From: Symsagittifera roscoffensis
Taxonomy: Eukaryota > Xenacoelomorpha > Acoela > Convolutidae
Assembly: GCF_963678635.1 (NCBI RefSeq)
Contig: NC_087062.1
Coordinates: 2,604,001-2,668,000 of the forward strand
DNA length: 64,000 bases
Direction: 5' to 3'
Numbering within the stretch: position 1 is the first letter of the stretch; each line of letters starts with the position of its first letter. The position numbers and the translations under genes were made by a program. The notes beneath the pieces are model-generated. The model was not told the origin of the DNA, did not search any database, and was given only the letters and a program-made list of their open reading frames with translations. Below are positions 11,201-22,478 of the stretch, piece after piece.

Positions 11201-14200
11201 CATCGAGCAAATATAGGTAATTGTTCTGGATTCCGAAAAGGTAAGCGAACTCCGCAAGTGTCAGTAGATTCCGCAATTTACAGTTTGCGGATTCTGTTTA
11301 CAGTTTGCGGATTCCACCTACAGTTGCGGACTCCGCGACAGCTTAAGTTTACCAAACATATATATTATTATCTGTTCATGGATTCCACAGATTTGTTCCG
11401 TATTCCACAAATTTTGTTGCGGATTCCGCAAAATTGCCTATTTTTGGAGCAATACAATGTTTTAGCTAATTGTCCGTGGAATCCAGAACAGCAAAGAAAT
11501 TCAAAGAAAAAAAGCAAATTTATGGATTTCGAGACAAATTTTATTCACAAAAAGTAAAACTTGGCCTTGTAATCTTTGCCCGGATTCGGGTAGTCTTGTA
11601 TAAGTTTGAATTTCATTTGACTCAGAAATAATGAGACAAGAAAATTCAATATCCGAGTGTTTTTTTTTAAATTTTAACTTAAATTTGTTTTTTTTAATAG
11701 TCTAATCGAGCATTGTTGGTCCCACAAAATGAGAAATGGGCGAATGGTTATTGCAAAAAGCAGTTTTAATACACTTATGGTCACGCAATCCATTTTCAGC
11801 AGGATAATCGAGAAAGATCAGATTGTAATCTTTCATTTCTGAGCGACTTGAACAATTTTGATCCCTTCACTGGGATTAATCAATTATGACCGTTCACATA
11901 AAACCAATTTTTAGTGTTATGACGACGATTAATAAAGTGCACTTATTCTCCTCAAAAAGTGCGCTTAGGCTCATGCATCTAGAACACCAATAGTAAAATG
12001 CCATTTTTTCCCTTCAGCTATCCCCGCAACAAGTTTTTTTCGTTTCCGTCCCATGTGCCTGAACTTTTTTCCGTAATCAGTTTTCATTTTAATAATGCAA
12101 TGGGGGTTTGAAAATTGTCGACTTTGAAACCTTGAAACAGCTAGTGTGCAAACTAATTCGTGCCATTAACGCATAAGGCGGTATTTATTCTGCTCATAGG
12201 TTGTTCCAAAAAGAATTGAGACAATGTAATTATTGTTATTTTTTTAGTTATTGTTATATTGAGACAAAGTATTTATCATTTTTTTTCAATTGAGATTTTC
12301 AAAAAATGTTTTGAAGAAGTTGAAGGAAGTCGGAACATTCAAGGTTTCAGTACGAGGCCAGACTGTGCACTGGATAGGCGCTTATTTTGTGTCTATATGT
12401 TCTTGGATTCCAGAAACAAGTGTTATAACATGTTCTAAAATGTAAGTGGATTCCAATGACAGAATTTCATTGAAATCCGCGTACAAATACCTGTAAGGTA
12501 AAATTTGTCGGCCAAATGATTTTGTTGCGGACTCCGCATCGAGCAAATATAGGTAATTGTTCTGGATTCCGAAAAGGTAAGCGAACTCCGCAAGTGTCAG
12601 TAGATTCCGCAATTTACAGTTTGCGGATTCCATTTACAATTTGCGGATTCCACCTACAGTTGCGGACTCCGCGACAGCTTAAGTTTACCAAACACATATA
12701 TTATTATCTGTTCATGGATTCCACAGATTTGTTCCGTATTCCACAAATTTTGTTGCGGATTCCGCAAAATTGCCTATTTTTGGAGCAATACAATGTTTTA
12801 GCTAATTGTCCGTGGAATCCAGAACAGCAAAGAAATTCAAAGAAAAAAAGCAAATTTATGGATTTCGGTACAAATTTTATTCACAAAAAGTAAAATTTGG
12901 CCTTGTAATCTTTGCCCGGATTCGGGTAGTCTTGTATAAGTTTGAATTTCATTTGGCTCAGAAATAATGAGACGAGAAAATTCAATATCCGATTGTTTTT
13001 TTTAAATTTTAACTTAAATTTGTTTTTTTTTAATAGTCTAATCGAGCATTGTTGGTCCCACAAAATGAGAAATGGGCGAATGGTTATTGCAAAAAGCAGT
13101 TTTAATACACTTATGGTCACGCAATCCATTTTCAGCAGGATAATCGAGAAAGATCAGATTGTAATCTTTCAGTTCTGAGCGACTTGAAAAATTTTGATCC
13201 CTTCACTGGGATTAATCAATTATGACCGTTCACATAAAACCAATTTTTAGTGTTATGACGACGATTAATAAAGTGCACTTATTCTCCTCAAAAAGTGCGC
13301 TTAGGCTCATGTATCCAGAACACCAATAGTAAAATGCCATTTTTTCCCTTCAGCTATCCCCGCAACAAGTTTTTTTTGTTTCCGTCCCATGTGCCTGAAC
13401 TTTTTTCCGTAATCAGTTTTCATTTTAATATTGCTATCGGGGTTTGAAAATAGTCGACTTTGAAACCTTGAAAAAGCTAGTGTGCAAACTAATTCGTGCC
13501 ATTAACGCATAAGGCGGTATTTATTCTGCTCATAGGTTGTTCCAAAAAGAATTGAGACAATGTATTTATTGTTATTTTTTTAGTTATTGTTATATTGAGA
13601 CAAAGTATTTATCATTTTTTTTCAATTGAGATTTTCAAAAAATGTTTTGAAGAAGTTGAAGGAAGTCGGAACATTCAAGGTTTCAGTACGAGGCCAGACT
13701 GTGCACTGGATAGGCGCTTATTTTGTGTCTATATGTTCTTGGATTCCAGAAACAAGTGTTATAACATGTTCTAAAATGTAAGTGGTTTCCAATGACAGAA
13801 TTTCATTGAAATCCGCGTACAAATACCTGTAAGGTAAAATTTGTCGGCCAAAAGATTTTGTTGCGGACTCCGCATCGAGCAAATATAGGTAATTGTTCTG
13901 GATTCCGAAAAAGTAAGCGAACTCCGCAAGTGTCAGTAGATTCCGCAATTTACAGTTTGCGGATTCCGTTTACAATTTGCGGATTCCACCTACAGTTGCG
14001 GACTCCGCGACAGCTTAAGTTTACCAAACACATATATTATTATCTGTTCATGGATTCCACAGATTTGTTCCGTATTCCACAAATTTTGTTGCGGATTCCG
14101 CAAAATTGCCTATTTTTGGAGCAATACAATGTTTTAGCTAATTGTCCGTGAAATCCAGAACAGCAAAGAAATTCAAAGAAAAAAAGCAAATTTATGGATT

Positions 14201-16734
14201 TCGGGACAAATTTTATTCACAAAAAGTAAAATTTGGCCTTGTAATCTTTGCCCGGATTCGGGTAGTCTTGTATAAGTTTGAATTTCATTTGACTCAGAAA
14301 TAATGAGACGAGAAAATTCAATATCCGAGTGTTTTTTTTAAATTTTAACTTAAATTTGATTTTTTTTAATAGTCTAATCGAGCATTGTTGGTCCCACAAA
14401 ATGAGAAATGGGCGAATGGTTATTGCAAAAAGCAGTTTTAATACACTTATGGTCACGCAATCCATTTTCAGCAGGATAATCGAGAAAGATCAGATTGTAA
14501 TCTTTCAGTTCTGAGCGACTTGAACAATTTTGATCCCTTCACTGGGATTAATCAATTATGACCGTTCACATAAAACCAACTTTTAGTGTTATGACGACGA
14601 TTAATAAAGTGCACTTATTCTCCTCAAAAAGTGCGCTTAGGCTCATGCATCCAGAACACCAATAGTAAAATGCCATTTTTTCCCTTCAGCTATCCCCGCA
14701 ACAAGTTTTTTTCGTTTCCGTCCCATGTGCCTGAACTTTTTTCCGTAATCAGTTTTCATTTTAATAATGCTATCGGGGTTTGAAAATTGTCGACTTTGAA
14801 ACCTTGAAACAGCTAGTGTGCAAACTAATTCGTGCCATTAACGCATAAGGCGGTATTTATTCTGCTCATAGGTTGTTCCAAAAAGAATTGAGACAATGTA
14901 TTTATTGTTATTTTTTTAGTTATTGTTATATTGAGACAAAGTATTTATTGTTTTTTTTTTGCTGAGAACGTTTGTTTTCTTGGCATAGCAAAAGGTGAGA
15001 GAATTTCAAAAAAAAATCAAAAATCATTTTGTTTTCAAATTTTATCATTTTTTTTCAATTGAGATTTTCAAAAAATGTTTTGAAGAAGTTGAAGGAAGTC
15101 GGAACATTCAAGGTTTCAGTACGAGGCCAGACTGTGCACTGGATAGGCGCTTATTTTGTGTCTATATGTTCTTGGATTCCAGAAACAAGTGTTATAACAT
15201 GTTCTAAAATGTAAGTGGATTCCAATGACAGAATTTCATTGAAATCCGCGTACAAATACCTGTAAGGTAAAATTTGTCGGCCAAATGATTTTGTTGCGGA
15301 CTCCGCATCGAGCAAATATAGGTAATTGTTCTGGATTCCGAAAAGGTAAGCGAACTCAGCAAGTGTCAGTAGATTCCGCAATTTACAGTTTGCGGATTCC
15401 ATTTACAATTTGCGGATTCCACCTACAGTTGCGGACTCCGCGACAGCTTAAGTTTACCAAACACATATATTATTATCTGTTCATGGATTCCACAGATTTG
15501 TTCCGTATTCCACAAATTTTGTTGCGGATTCCGCAAAATTGCCTATTTTTGGAGCAATACAATGTTTTAGCTAATTGTCCGTGGAATCCAGAACAGCAAA
15601 GAAATTCAAAGAAAAAAAGCAAATTTATGGATTTCGGGACAAATTTTATTCACAAAAAGTAAAATTTGGCCTTGTAATCTTTGCCCGGATTCGGGTAGTC
15701 TTGTATAAGTTTGAATTTCATTTGGCTCAGAAATAATGAGACGAGAAAATTCAATATCCGAGTGTTTTTTTTAAATTTTAACTTAAATTTGTTTTTTTTA
15801 ATAGTCTAATCGAGCATTGTTGGTCCCAAAAAATGAGAAATGGGCGAATGGTTATTGCAAAAAGCAGTTTTAATACACTTATGGTCACGCAATCCATTTT
15901 CAGCAGGATAATCGAGAAAGATCAGATTGTAATCTTTCAGTTCTGAGCGACTTGAACAATTTTGATCCCTTCACTGGGATTAATCAATTATGACCGTTCA
16001 CATAAAACCAATTTTTAGTGTTATGACGACGATTAATAAAGTGCACTTATTCTCCTCAAAAAGTGCGCTTAGGCTCATGCATCCAGAACACCAATAGTAA
16101 AATGCCATTTTTTCCCTTCAGCTATCCCCGCAACAAGTTTTTTTCGTTTCCGTCCCATGTGCCTGAACTTTTTTCCGTAATCAGTTTTCATTTTAATGAT
16201 GTTAATGGGGTTTGAGAATTGTTGACTTTGAAATCTTGGAACAAGTAGCGCGCAAAATAATTCGTGTCATTAACGCTTAAGCGGTTATTTATTCTGCTCA
16301 TAGATTGTTCCAAATTGAATTGATACAAAGTACTTATTGTTATTTTTTCGTTATTGTTATTTCGAGACAAGGTATTTTTGCTATTTTTTTTGCTGAGAAC
16401 GTTCTCCTACTTGGCATAGCAAGTGGTGAGAAATTTTCAAAAAACAAAAAAAAATGAAAATCGTTTTGTTTCCATTTTTTTGGAAGTGTTATCGCAATTT
16501 TTTTTTTCAATTGATAATTTCAAAAAGTGTTTCCAAGAAGTTGAGGGCAGTCGCAACACTCAGGGTTTCATTATGAGGCCAAACTGTGCAATAGATAGGC
16601 ACACAATTTTGTGTCTGTATGTTCCTGGATTCCAGAGAGAACTTGTTCCAAAATGTAAGTGGATTCTACTAACAGAATTTCAGTGGATTCCGCGTACAAA
16701 TACCTGTTAGGTAATTTTTGTCGGCTTATTGATT

Positions 16735-17040
16735 TTGTTGCGGATTCCGCAACGAGCAAATATAGGTAATTGTTCCGAATTCCGCAAATGTAAGCGGATT
16801 CTGCAAATGTGTGTGGATTCCGCAAACTTATGCGGATTCCGCTTACAGTTTGCGGATTCCGCTCACAATTTACTTAACACATATATTATTATTTGTTCAT
16901 GGATTCCACAAACTTGTTCCGGATTCCACACATTTTGTTGCGGATTCCGCAAAGTTGCCTGTTTTTGGAGCAATTTTGAGTCATACAGTAATTTTATGGA
17001 TTCCGGGACAAATCTGATTTGTGGCGGTTGCGGAATCCGC
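16735..17040. repeat. Cluster of GCGGATTCCGC near-palindromes in the diverged last unit
   Basis: TTGCGGATTCCGCAA is a perfect 7 bp inverted repeat around one central base. Full or one-off versions start near 16740, 16794, 16813, 16832, 16852, 16937 and 17028. The 16794-16852 run has a spacing of 19-20 bp. Central satellite units keep the same places but with damaged copies, such as GCGGACTCCGC and GCGAACTCCGC. Confidence 0.7.
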
Positions 17041-17869
17041 TTACAATTCACAAAAAGCACAGTTTGGCCTCGCAGTTTTTGCCTGGATACGGGTAGTCTT
17101 GCATAAGTTTGAATTTCATTTGATATAATGAGACGAGAAAACTCAATTTGAGAGTTTTTTTCTGTAATTTAAGTTGGTTCTTTATAGTCTTTTCGAGCAT
17201 TGTTGATCACACAAAATGAGAAATGGAGCGAATGATTATTTGAAAAAGCAGTTTAATGCACTGTTGGTCACGCAATCCATTTTCAGCAGGATAACCGAGA
17301 AAGATCAGATTGTAATCTTTCAGTTCTGTGCGACTTGAACAATTTTGATCCTTCGCTGGAATTAATCAATTATGACCGTTCACAGAAAACCAATTTTTAG
17401 TGTTATGACGACGATTAATAAAGTGCACTTATTCTCCTCAAAGTGCGCGTAGGCCCATGCATCCTAAACACCATTAGTAAATTGCCACTTTTTCCTTTCT
17501 GCTATCCCCGCAACAAGTTTCTTTCATTTCCGTCCCCATGCGCCTGATGGCAAAATGTTGGGTTCAAGAGCTATTATGATAAAACAAGGCTGCAAATCAA
17601 GCAAAATAAAGTGATACGTTGACCCTTTAAACCCCATCCTAACGGGACCCAAAAATCCCAATCGCTCTGAAAGTACAAGTCGATTTCAACGTCAAATGGC
17701 TTTAGTGATGATTCACTTTTACTCCCACAGAAATTAAATTTTGTGTTAAAATGATGGTTAGTTTGTGAAAAAATAGCCTTTGCGAAATAGCCTTCTTCAT
17801 GTAAGAGTTGCAATGCATTTTTATCGAAGAAATTGTTTCAGTGCCTAAATAAATGCTGTTTGATTGAAC

Positions 17870-18230
17870 TCAAACTCTCCATCAAAATGGAGCTTAGTTG
17901 ACATTTTAGTCTCGCCTCAATTAAAATTCAAATTGAAGCTTGGAGGGAAATGAAAGAAAAGGGATTTTGATCACTTTTGAGACGGGATTAATTTGAGAAG
18001 AGACAGCTCTATTGATGGCTTTGTGTCTCTTCAGAGGGTACCTCATTCTGGCAAATACGTGTGATTAAGGCAACCTTATTGGTAAACCGAAAAGTTCTCA
18101 AGCATTTGTGCGGGTGAAAAATCAGATTTTTTACTGCGGTAATTGCAAAAGTCAAAGATACACGCTTTAATTACATGTTTCGATTTAAATTGTCAATGAT
18201 TAGACAGTCAAGATTGTGAAAAGCCTAAAA
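17870..18230 (+). repeat. Dispersed repeat family, copy 2 of 3
   Basis: This contains CACTTTTGAGACGGGATTA, GAGACAGCTCTATTGATGG and GGCAAATACGTGTGATTAAG in the same order as the copies near 3640 and 19900. Confidence 0.45.
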
Positions 18231-18483
18231 AATAATCTAAAATCGCTCTTATTGCAATACTGCAATAGATGAAGAGGTGCTTATACGAAAGTGGGTTCTC
18301 CATATTCATTGACCAATCAAGACATATTGATTAAAAGATGTTAATGAAATGAAAAAGTTTTTGATTTTTGTTAAATAATAATACAAAAAAGCACCATTTC
18401 AAAAAAAAAATAATTGAATAGTTTATTGTTTAGTAAGAACTAACGACATTCTTTTTTCTGGGTCGACAAATAATTTATTTCAT

Positions 18484-18600
18484 TTTGAAGACGTCATCAA
18501 TTTGAAGACGTCATCAATTTGAAGACGTCATCAATTTGAAGACGTCATCAATTTGAAGACGTCATCAATTTGAAGACGTCATCAATTTGAAGACGTCATC
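18484..18600. repeat. Minisatellite, 17 bp unit x 7, with CRE-like core
   Basis: TTTGAAGACGTCATCAA is repeated head to tail about 6.9 times without visible variation until the last copy runs into GCGCACC. On the minus strand each unit contains TGACGTCT, one base from the palindromic CRE/ATF site TGACGTCA. There are no spacers of CRISPR type; the units abut directly. Confidence 0.92.
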
Positions 18601-18836
18601 GCGCACCGATGGCAGACTTTCTGTTGACTGTCACTGAATGAACCCTTCGAGCAAATTGAGAGACGGCGGATCATTGATGTTGAAAACAGTATCAAACAAA
18701 CAATTCATTTATCATGAAGATCATGAAGGTGCATCCGGTGTATTTGGAATTGGTCACAAAAATACAAAGAATTAAGATTTCGTATCCAGCTCTTTTTTGT
18801 GAGAACGCGGACTATCTTGCGCAAAAACAAAGAGAA

Positions 18837-19274
18837 CAGGGGCGGATTTAGGGGGGGGGCGGGGGGGGGGGGCGGACGCCCCTCCCCTCAGGGATTCGAC
18901 CCCCTGCCGACCCAAAGGGTCCCCCCTTTGATACTTTTTCAGAAATCCATTTTTGGCCGACCGACCCTAAAATTTTTCTAAACGCGCCTTTGGCGCCAAT
19001 ATATACTAATTTTGAGGGGGAGCGCGCGCCAAAAAAACGCGATTTTTTTGTCAAAATTTTTCAAAAATTGCCCAAAAACGGCTTTTTTGACTGTTTTTTC
19101 AAAAATTTGCCTGCGGCGCAGAAAATTTAGCCAAAGTAGGGCCAAAACAGTGCTTTGGGAGAGCTCGAAAAATCAATTTGGTCGACCTAAAAAAAAAAAA
19201 AAGGTCGTCAAAATTTTGGAAAATTTTTTGAAAATCCGCCCCCCCCCCTCGAGAAAATCCTAGATCCGCCCCTG
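18837..19274. mobile_element. hAT-type MITE, non-autonomous, with 8 bp target duplication
   Basis: The element begins CAGGGGCGGATTTAGG and ends CCTAGATCCGCCCCTG, giving terminal inverted repeats. It is flanked by AAAGAGAA on both sides (18829-18836 and 19275-19282), the 8 bp duplication typical of hAT transposition. Its 438 bp contain long G and C tracts and no transposase, so it would need a transposase from elsewhere. The short open frames inside are Gly/Pro-rich by-products of the G/C runs. Confidence 0.85.
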
Positions 19275-19361
19275 AAAGAGAAGCTGGACAAGTATACACC
19301 AATGTGTGGATAGAGTTTTGTTTCGATTGGTTGTAACAACTTATTAAAGGGAAAACATCCA

Positions 19362-19620
19362 TTTTGTGTTTGTTTTTAACAATACAACTGGTGATGTCTT
19401 TAAAACCTAGAGTTGATAACTTCCAGAATTTTTATAACATCTTGAAGTCTAAAAAAGTTTTAAGGATAGATTTTGCTGAAGGTTAAAAAATTTTTTTAAT
19501 CTTCAGCACAATCTATCCTTAAAACTTTTTTAGACTTCAAGATGTTATAAAAATTCTGGAAGTTATTAACTATAGGTTTTAAAGACATCGCCAGTTGTAT
19601 TGTCAAAAACAAACACAAAA
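19362..19620. repeat. Near-perfect 259 bp palindrome (foldback)
   Basis: The left arm (19362-19490) and the reverse complement of the right arm (19491-19620) differ at only about six positions over 129 bp, with essentially no spacer; the centre is TTAAAAAATTTTTTTAA. A transcript from either strand would fold into a long hairpin. No transposon ends or target duplication are clear. It could be a foldback element or a source of double-stranded RNA. Palindromes can also come from replication or assembly errors. Confidence 0.9.
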
Positions 19621-19899
19621 CACAAGAAATATAAACAAATCTAAGCAAAACAAAAAATTGAAGGCACTGCAGACATCTTATGCATAAGAAACATATCGAG
19701 ATCTTTTTCGGTTTCTTCAGGGAGCCGTGTATAGTTTGTAAAAACAACAGAAGAATCAACCACGCAACTGAAATGGCAGCTCAAAAATTTTTTTAAAACA
19801 ATTGATTTTTTTTTCATTCTGAATTATTTAAAAATGCCCTAGCTTGAAAAGTACTAGCATGGGTCAATTTTAAAATCATTTCATTTGTCTATTAACTAA

Positions 19900-20180
19900 A
19901 ATGAGCGTATCTACTGAACTGGAGCTGATTTGACATTTTAATCCCACCTCAATTAAAAATCAATTGGGAACTCGGAAGGAATTGAAGATTTTTTGGTCAA
20001 TTCTGAGACAGTATCAAACCGATAGGAGACAGCTCTATTATAGGCTTTCAGTTTTTTTAGAAGGCTCCGTATCCCGGCTAATATGAGTGATAAAGACTGA
20101 GTCTGAAACCAAAACTTTTCTAGCAAATCTGCAGACGGAAAAACAGATATTTCAGTGGGTTTGAAAAAATGAAAGATAAA
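19900..20180 (+). repeat. Dispersed repeat family, copy 3 of 3
   Basis: This carries ATTTGACATTTTAATCCCACCTC-like sequence, TCTGAGACAGTATCAAACCG, GGAGACAGCTCTATTA and TATCCCGGCTAATATGAGTG in the same order as copies 1 and 2. Confidence 0.45.
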
Positions 20181-20772
20181 TGTCCGTTTGTATACTTGGT
20201 GGAAATAAGCTTAACTCCGAAAGCATTCAAGATTTCAAGATGCCCGACAAAAAAAATTGAAAATACTGTAATGCCAATAAAAAACGGAACTTGAATGAAC
20301 GATGGCTGTTCATATTTACTAATTGGGCAAACCATATGGAAAAAAAACACGCATTATAAAATCATGTTTTGAATCTTGTTGTAAGACTGATATTAAATAT
20401 GTAGTGTATTTTTTTCTAAATATTTGTAACGTAAAACAATGTATTGTTCAAAAAGTACAAACAGTTGGGACAGATTGCAAATGAGAATGTACCGAGGACA
20501 GTGTGAGGTTTGTTTTAAAATATATAATTTTTGCCGGCTGGCTGAAGATAGGCAAAATTTTCGATTAATTGGGACTGAAGGCACTGCACCCTTGAAACAA
20601 CTTGAGATACAGCCAATTCAGAATGCTGAAACCGTATCAAACGAAGAACTAACGAAATAATTAACGTGCAACTGCTATCAATGAAACGGATTCTTCCAAC
20701 TTTCAAAGAAAGTGTAGGAATTTTTGCGGTTTTTTCAAGGGACGATTTTTTAACTGGAATTTTTTAGCGCAA

Positions 20773-21142
20773 CCCCCCCCCCCCCCCCCTCAGGGATTCG
20801 ACCCCCTGCCGACTTAAAGATTCCCCCCTTTGATACTTTTTCAGAAATCCATTTTTGGCCGACCGACCCTAAAAATTTTTTAAAGGTGCCTTCGGCGCCA
20901 ATATATACTAAATTTGAGGGGGAGCGCGCGCCAAAAAAACGCCATTTTTTTGGTCAAAATTTTTCAAAAAGTGCCCAAAAACGGCTTTTTTGACTGTTTT
21001 TTCAAAAATTTGCCCTAAAATTTAGCCAAAATAGGGGCAAAACAGTGCTTTGAGAGAGCTCGAAAAATCAATTTGGTCGACCTAAAAAAAAGGTCGTCAA
21101 AATTATCAGCCCCCCCTCGAGAAAATCCTAGATCCGCCCCTG
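20773..21142. mobile_element. hAT-type MITE, left-truncated copy
   Basis: Sequence from the C run (17 C, 20773-20789) to CTAGATCCGCCCCTG at 21142 matches the inside and right end of the complete MITE. The left terminal repeat is absent: sequence jumps from TTTTTAGCGCAA straight into the C run. I found no 8 bp flank duplication. Confidence 0.75.
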
Positions 21143-22050
21143 GCTTTCAGGTCATCCCTAGTTGCATCGTCGGAATAATGAAATTATAAATTTTATTCAA
21201 AACCAAAAAATTTTACCCACCGTAGAAGTATCTTGTAGAGCAAAAAAGTAAATTCAATGTTTTTTTTAGTTTGTTTGGATAGTCGTGTGTAGTTCGTAAT
21301 AATTATGAAGAACAATTTATCAAAATTAAAAAGAAAACAAGGCAGCTCAAAAAAATCAAAAGTCAGTTTTTGTATATAAGAGAAAAAAAAATTTTTTAAG
21401 AATACCAAAACTTGTAACACACAATAAGAGGCTTATTTCAATTTCATTTATTTTTACCAAAAATAATAATCTGAAATTAAAGCGTTTTTATTTGTTTCAC
21501 GCTTACTAAGACTTCATTACTTTTTGTTTTCGAAAAATTATATCAATTTCAAGACAGAGTGGTGAAGCGGAGCTTCACATCAATCGCAATACAAAATAAA
21601 AATAGTAGTGCAAGCTGGCAGACAAGAAAAAAACCACAAAGTCCAAAAAAAGCAGAAAAAAAACGCTTCAAAAATCCAAAATACATGTGTTGTCATAAAA
21701 AAAATTTGAACTATAAGTTCTATTCTAAAAACTTTAGAGTTTTATGCGATCTGGAATGAAGCATTAGACCAATGTTTTCTTTGAAATGGCCCCAGATTAG
21801 TTCACTGAGCTGATAAAATATAAGCCCAAATCATTGAAGCCGATTAAACTTTTTCAGCGAAAAAAAATGCAAAATTAACGAAGTCAAGGATAGAAAAATT
21901 AAAAAGTGCAGGAAAAATCCATATTACTGAAAGCAATTAGATTGAAAGTTATATAAAAAAAATTAAATTTTATGATGTGTTCATTAAGCCGACAAAACAT
22001 AAGCAGACAAAAGATATACCGACAATTTATGGAAAGGAATGTTTCGATTA

Positions 22051-22150
22051 AAAAAAACAGTTCTGGTGAAATTCGAACCCACGAGCTTTGCCGTCCCAGG
22101 CGTATTCTTCACCGTCCATATTCGTGTTTGATAACGCTGGCTAATGGCAA
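22051..22150 (-). repeat. tRNA-like sequence with T-arm and Pol III-style terminator (SINE or tRNA relic)
   Basis: The minus strand reads GTGGG TTCGAAT TTCAC, a five-pair T-stem (two G-T pairs) with a seven-base loop, followed after a few bases by a run of T. An A-box-like TTAGCCAGCG lies about 68 bases upstream, too far for a normal tRNA, and I could not close an acceptor stem. It is therefore a tRNA-derived relic, not a working tRNA. Confidence 0.3.
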
Positions 22151-22456
22151 GCGTAAATAGTTTACAGATTGCTCAAACTTCATTTTGGTGTGCCTATCAC
22201 CGAAGGTGAGGATTAGCAGGTTTTGGACGCTAACTCTACTGCTGCAAACCTGACTTGAACTCCATAAACCGAAAATGCTAGTCATACAATTCCCTAAAAT
22301 AAGTCTACGAAAAAATATTAGTCATACAAATTTCATACATTTTGCTAAAAAGATTTCATCGACTTTTCAAAGATCTTTTCTCTTGTTTTGGCATAAAAGT
22401 CGGTGTATCGTACTAAATAAAACAGAAAAATTTGTTTTCAAAAAAATGCAAATCAA

Positions 22457-22478
22457 CAATTTCCATATATGGAAATTG
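22457..22478. promoter_or_regulatory. Perfect 22 bp palindrome centred on a CArG box
   Basis: The core CCATATATGG matches the SRF/MADS consensus CC(A/T)6GG exactly, and the palindrome extends symmetrically through TTTCCATATATGGAAA and beyond. AT-rich DNA makes such words fairly likely by chance, and no gene start is evident nearby. Confidence 0.3.

Larger units (their letters stand above)
7697..17547. repeat. Macrosatellite array, about 1.34-1.43 kb unit, seven full and one partial unit
   Basis: Using ACAAAATGAGAA as the anchor, units start at 7697, 9051, 10387, 11724, 13060, 14396, 15828 (AAAAAATGAG) and 17211; the last stops near 17547. Spacings are 1354, 1336, 1337, 1336, 1336, 1432 and 1383 bp. 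Central units are nearly identical; the first and last are clearly diverged, as expected when unequal exchange homogenises the middle. Each unit holds AT-rich sequence, a TGTTATGACGACGATTAATAAA segment, and a block of about 480 bp packed with GGATTCC words. The same 83 and 125 codon frames recur in most units, but only because the units are nearly identical. They have no recognisable domain. Confidence 0.9.

Noticed and set aside
8374-16825. Recurring 76-84 codon minus-strand and 95-125 codon plus-strand frames in the satellite units
   Set aside because: They recur because the units are nearly identical. The frames overlap on opposite strands, their ends shift in the diverged units, and no domain is recognisable.
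18484-18600. CRISPR-like direct repeats
   Set aside because: The units abut with no variable spacers, and the context is animal DNA.
18799-19362. Gly/Pro-rich frames over the hAT element
   Set aside because: They are translations of G and C homopolymers in a non-coding MITE.
20439-20660. 73-codon plus-strand frame with a balanced C-terminus (LKQLEIQPIQNAETVSNEEL)
   Set aside because: It is suggestive, and GAG|GTTTGT inside could be a donor, but there is no partner exon or family match, so it was not called.
21972-22160. 62-codon plus-strand frame containing SSGEIRTHEL
   Set aside because: This peptide pattern is a common translation of the reverse strand of tRNA-like sequence and overlaps the tRNA-like relic.
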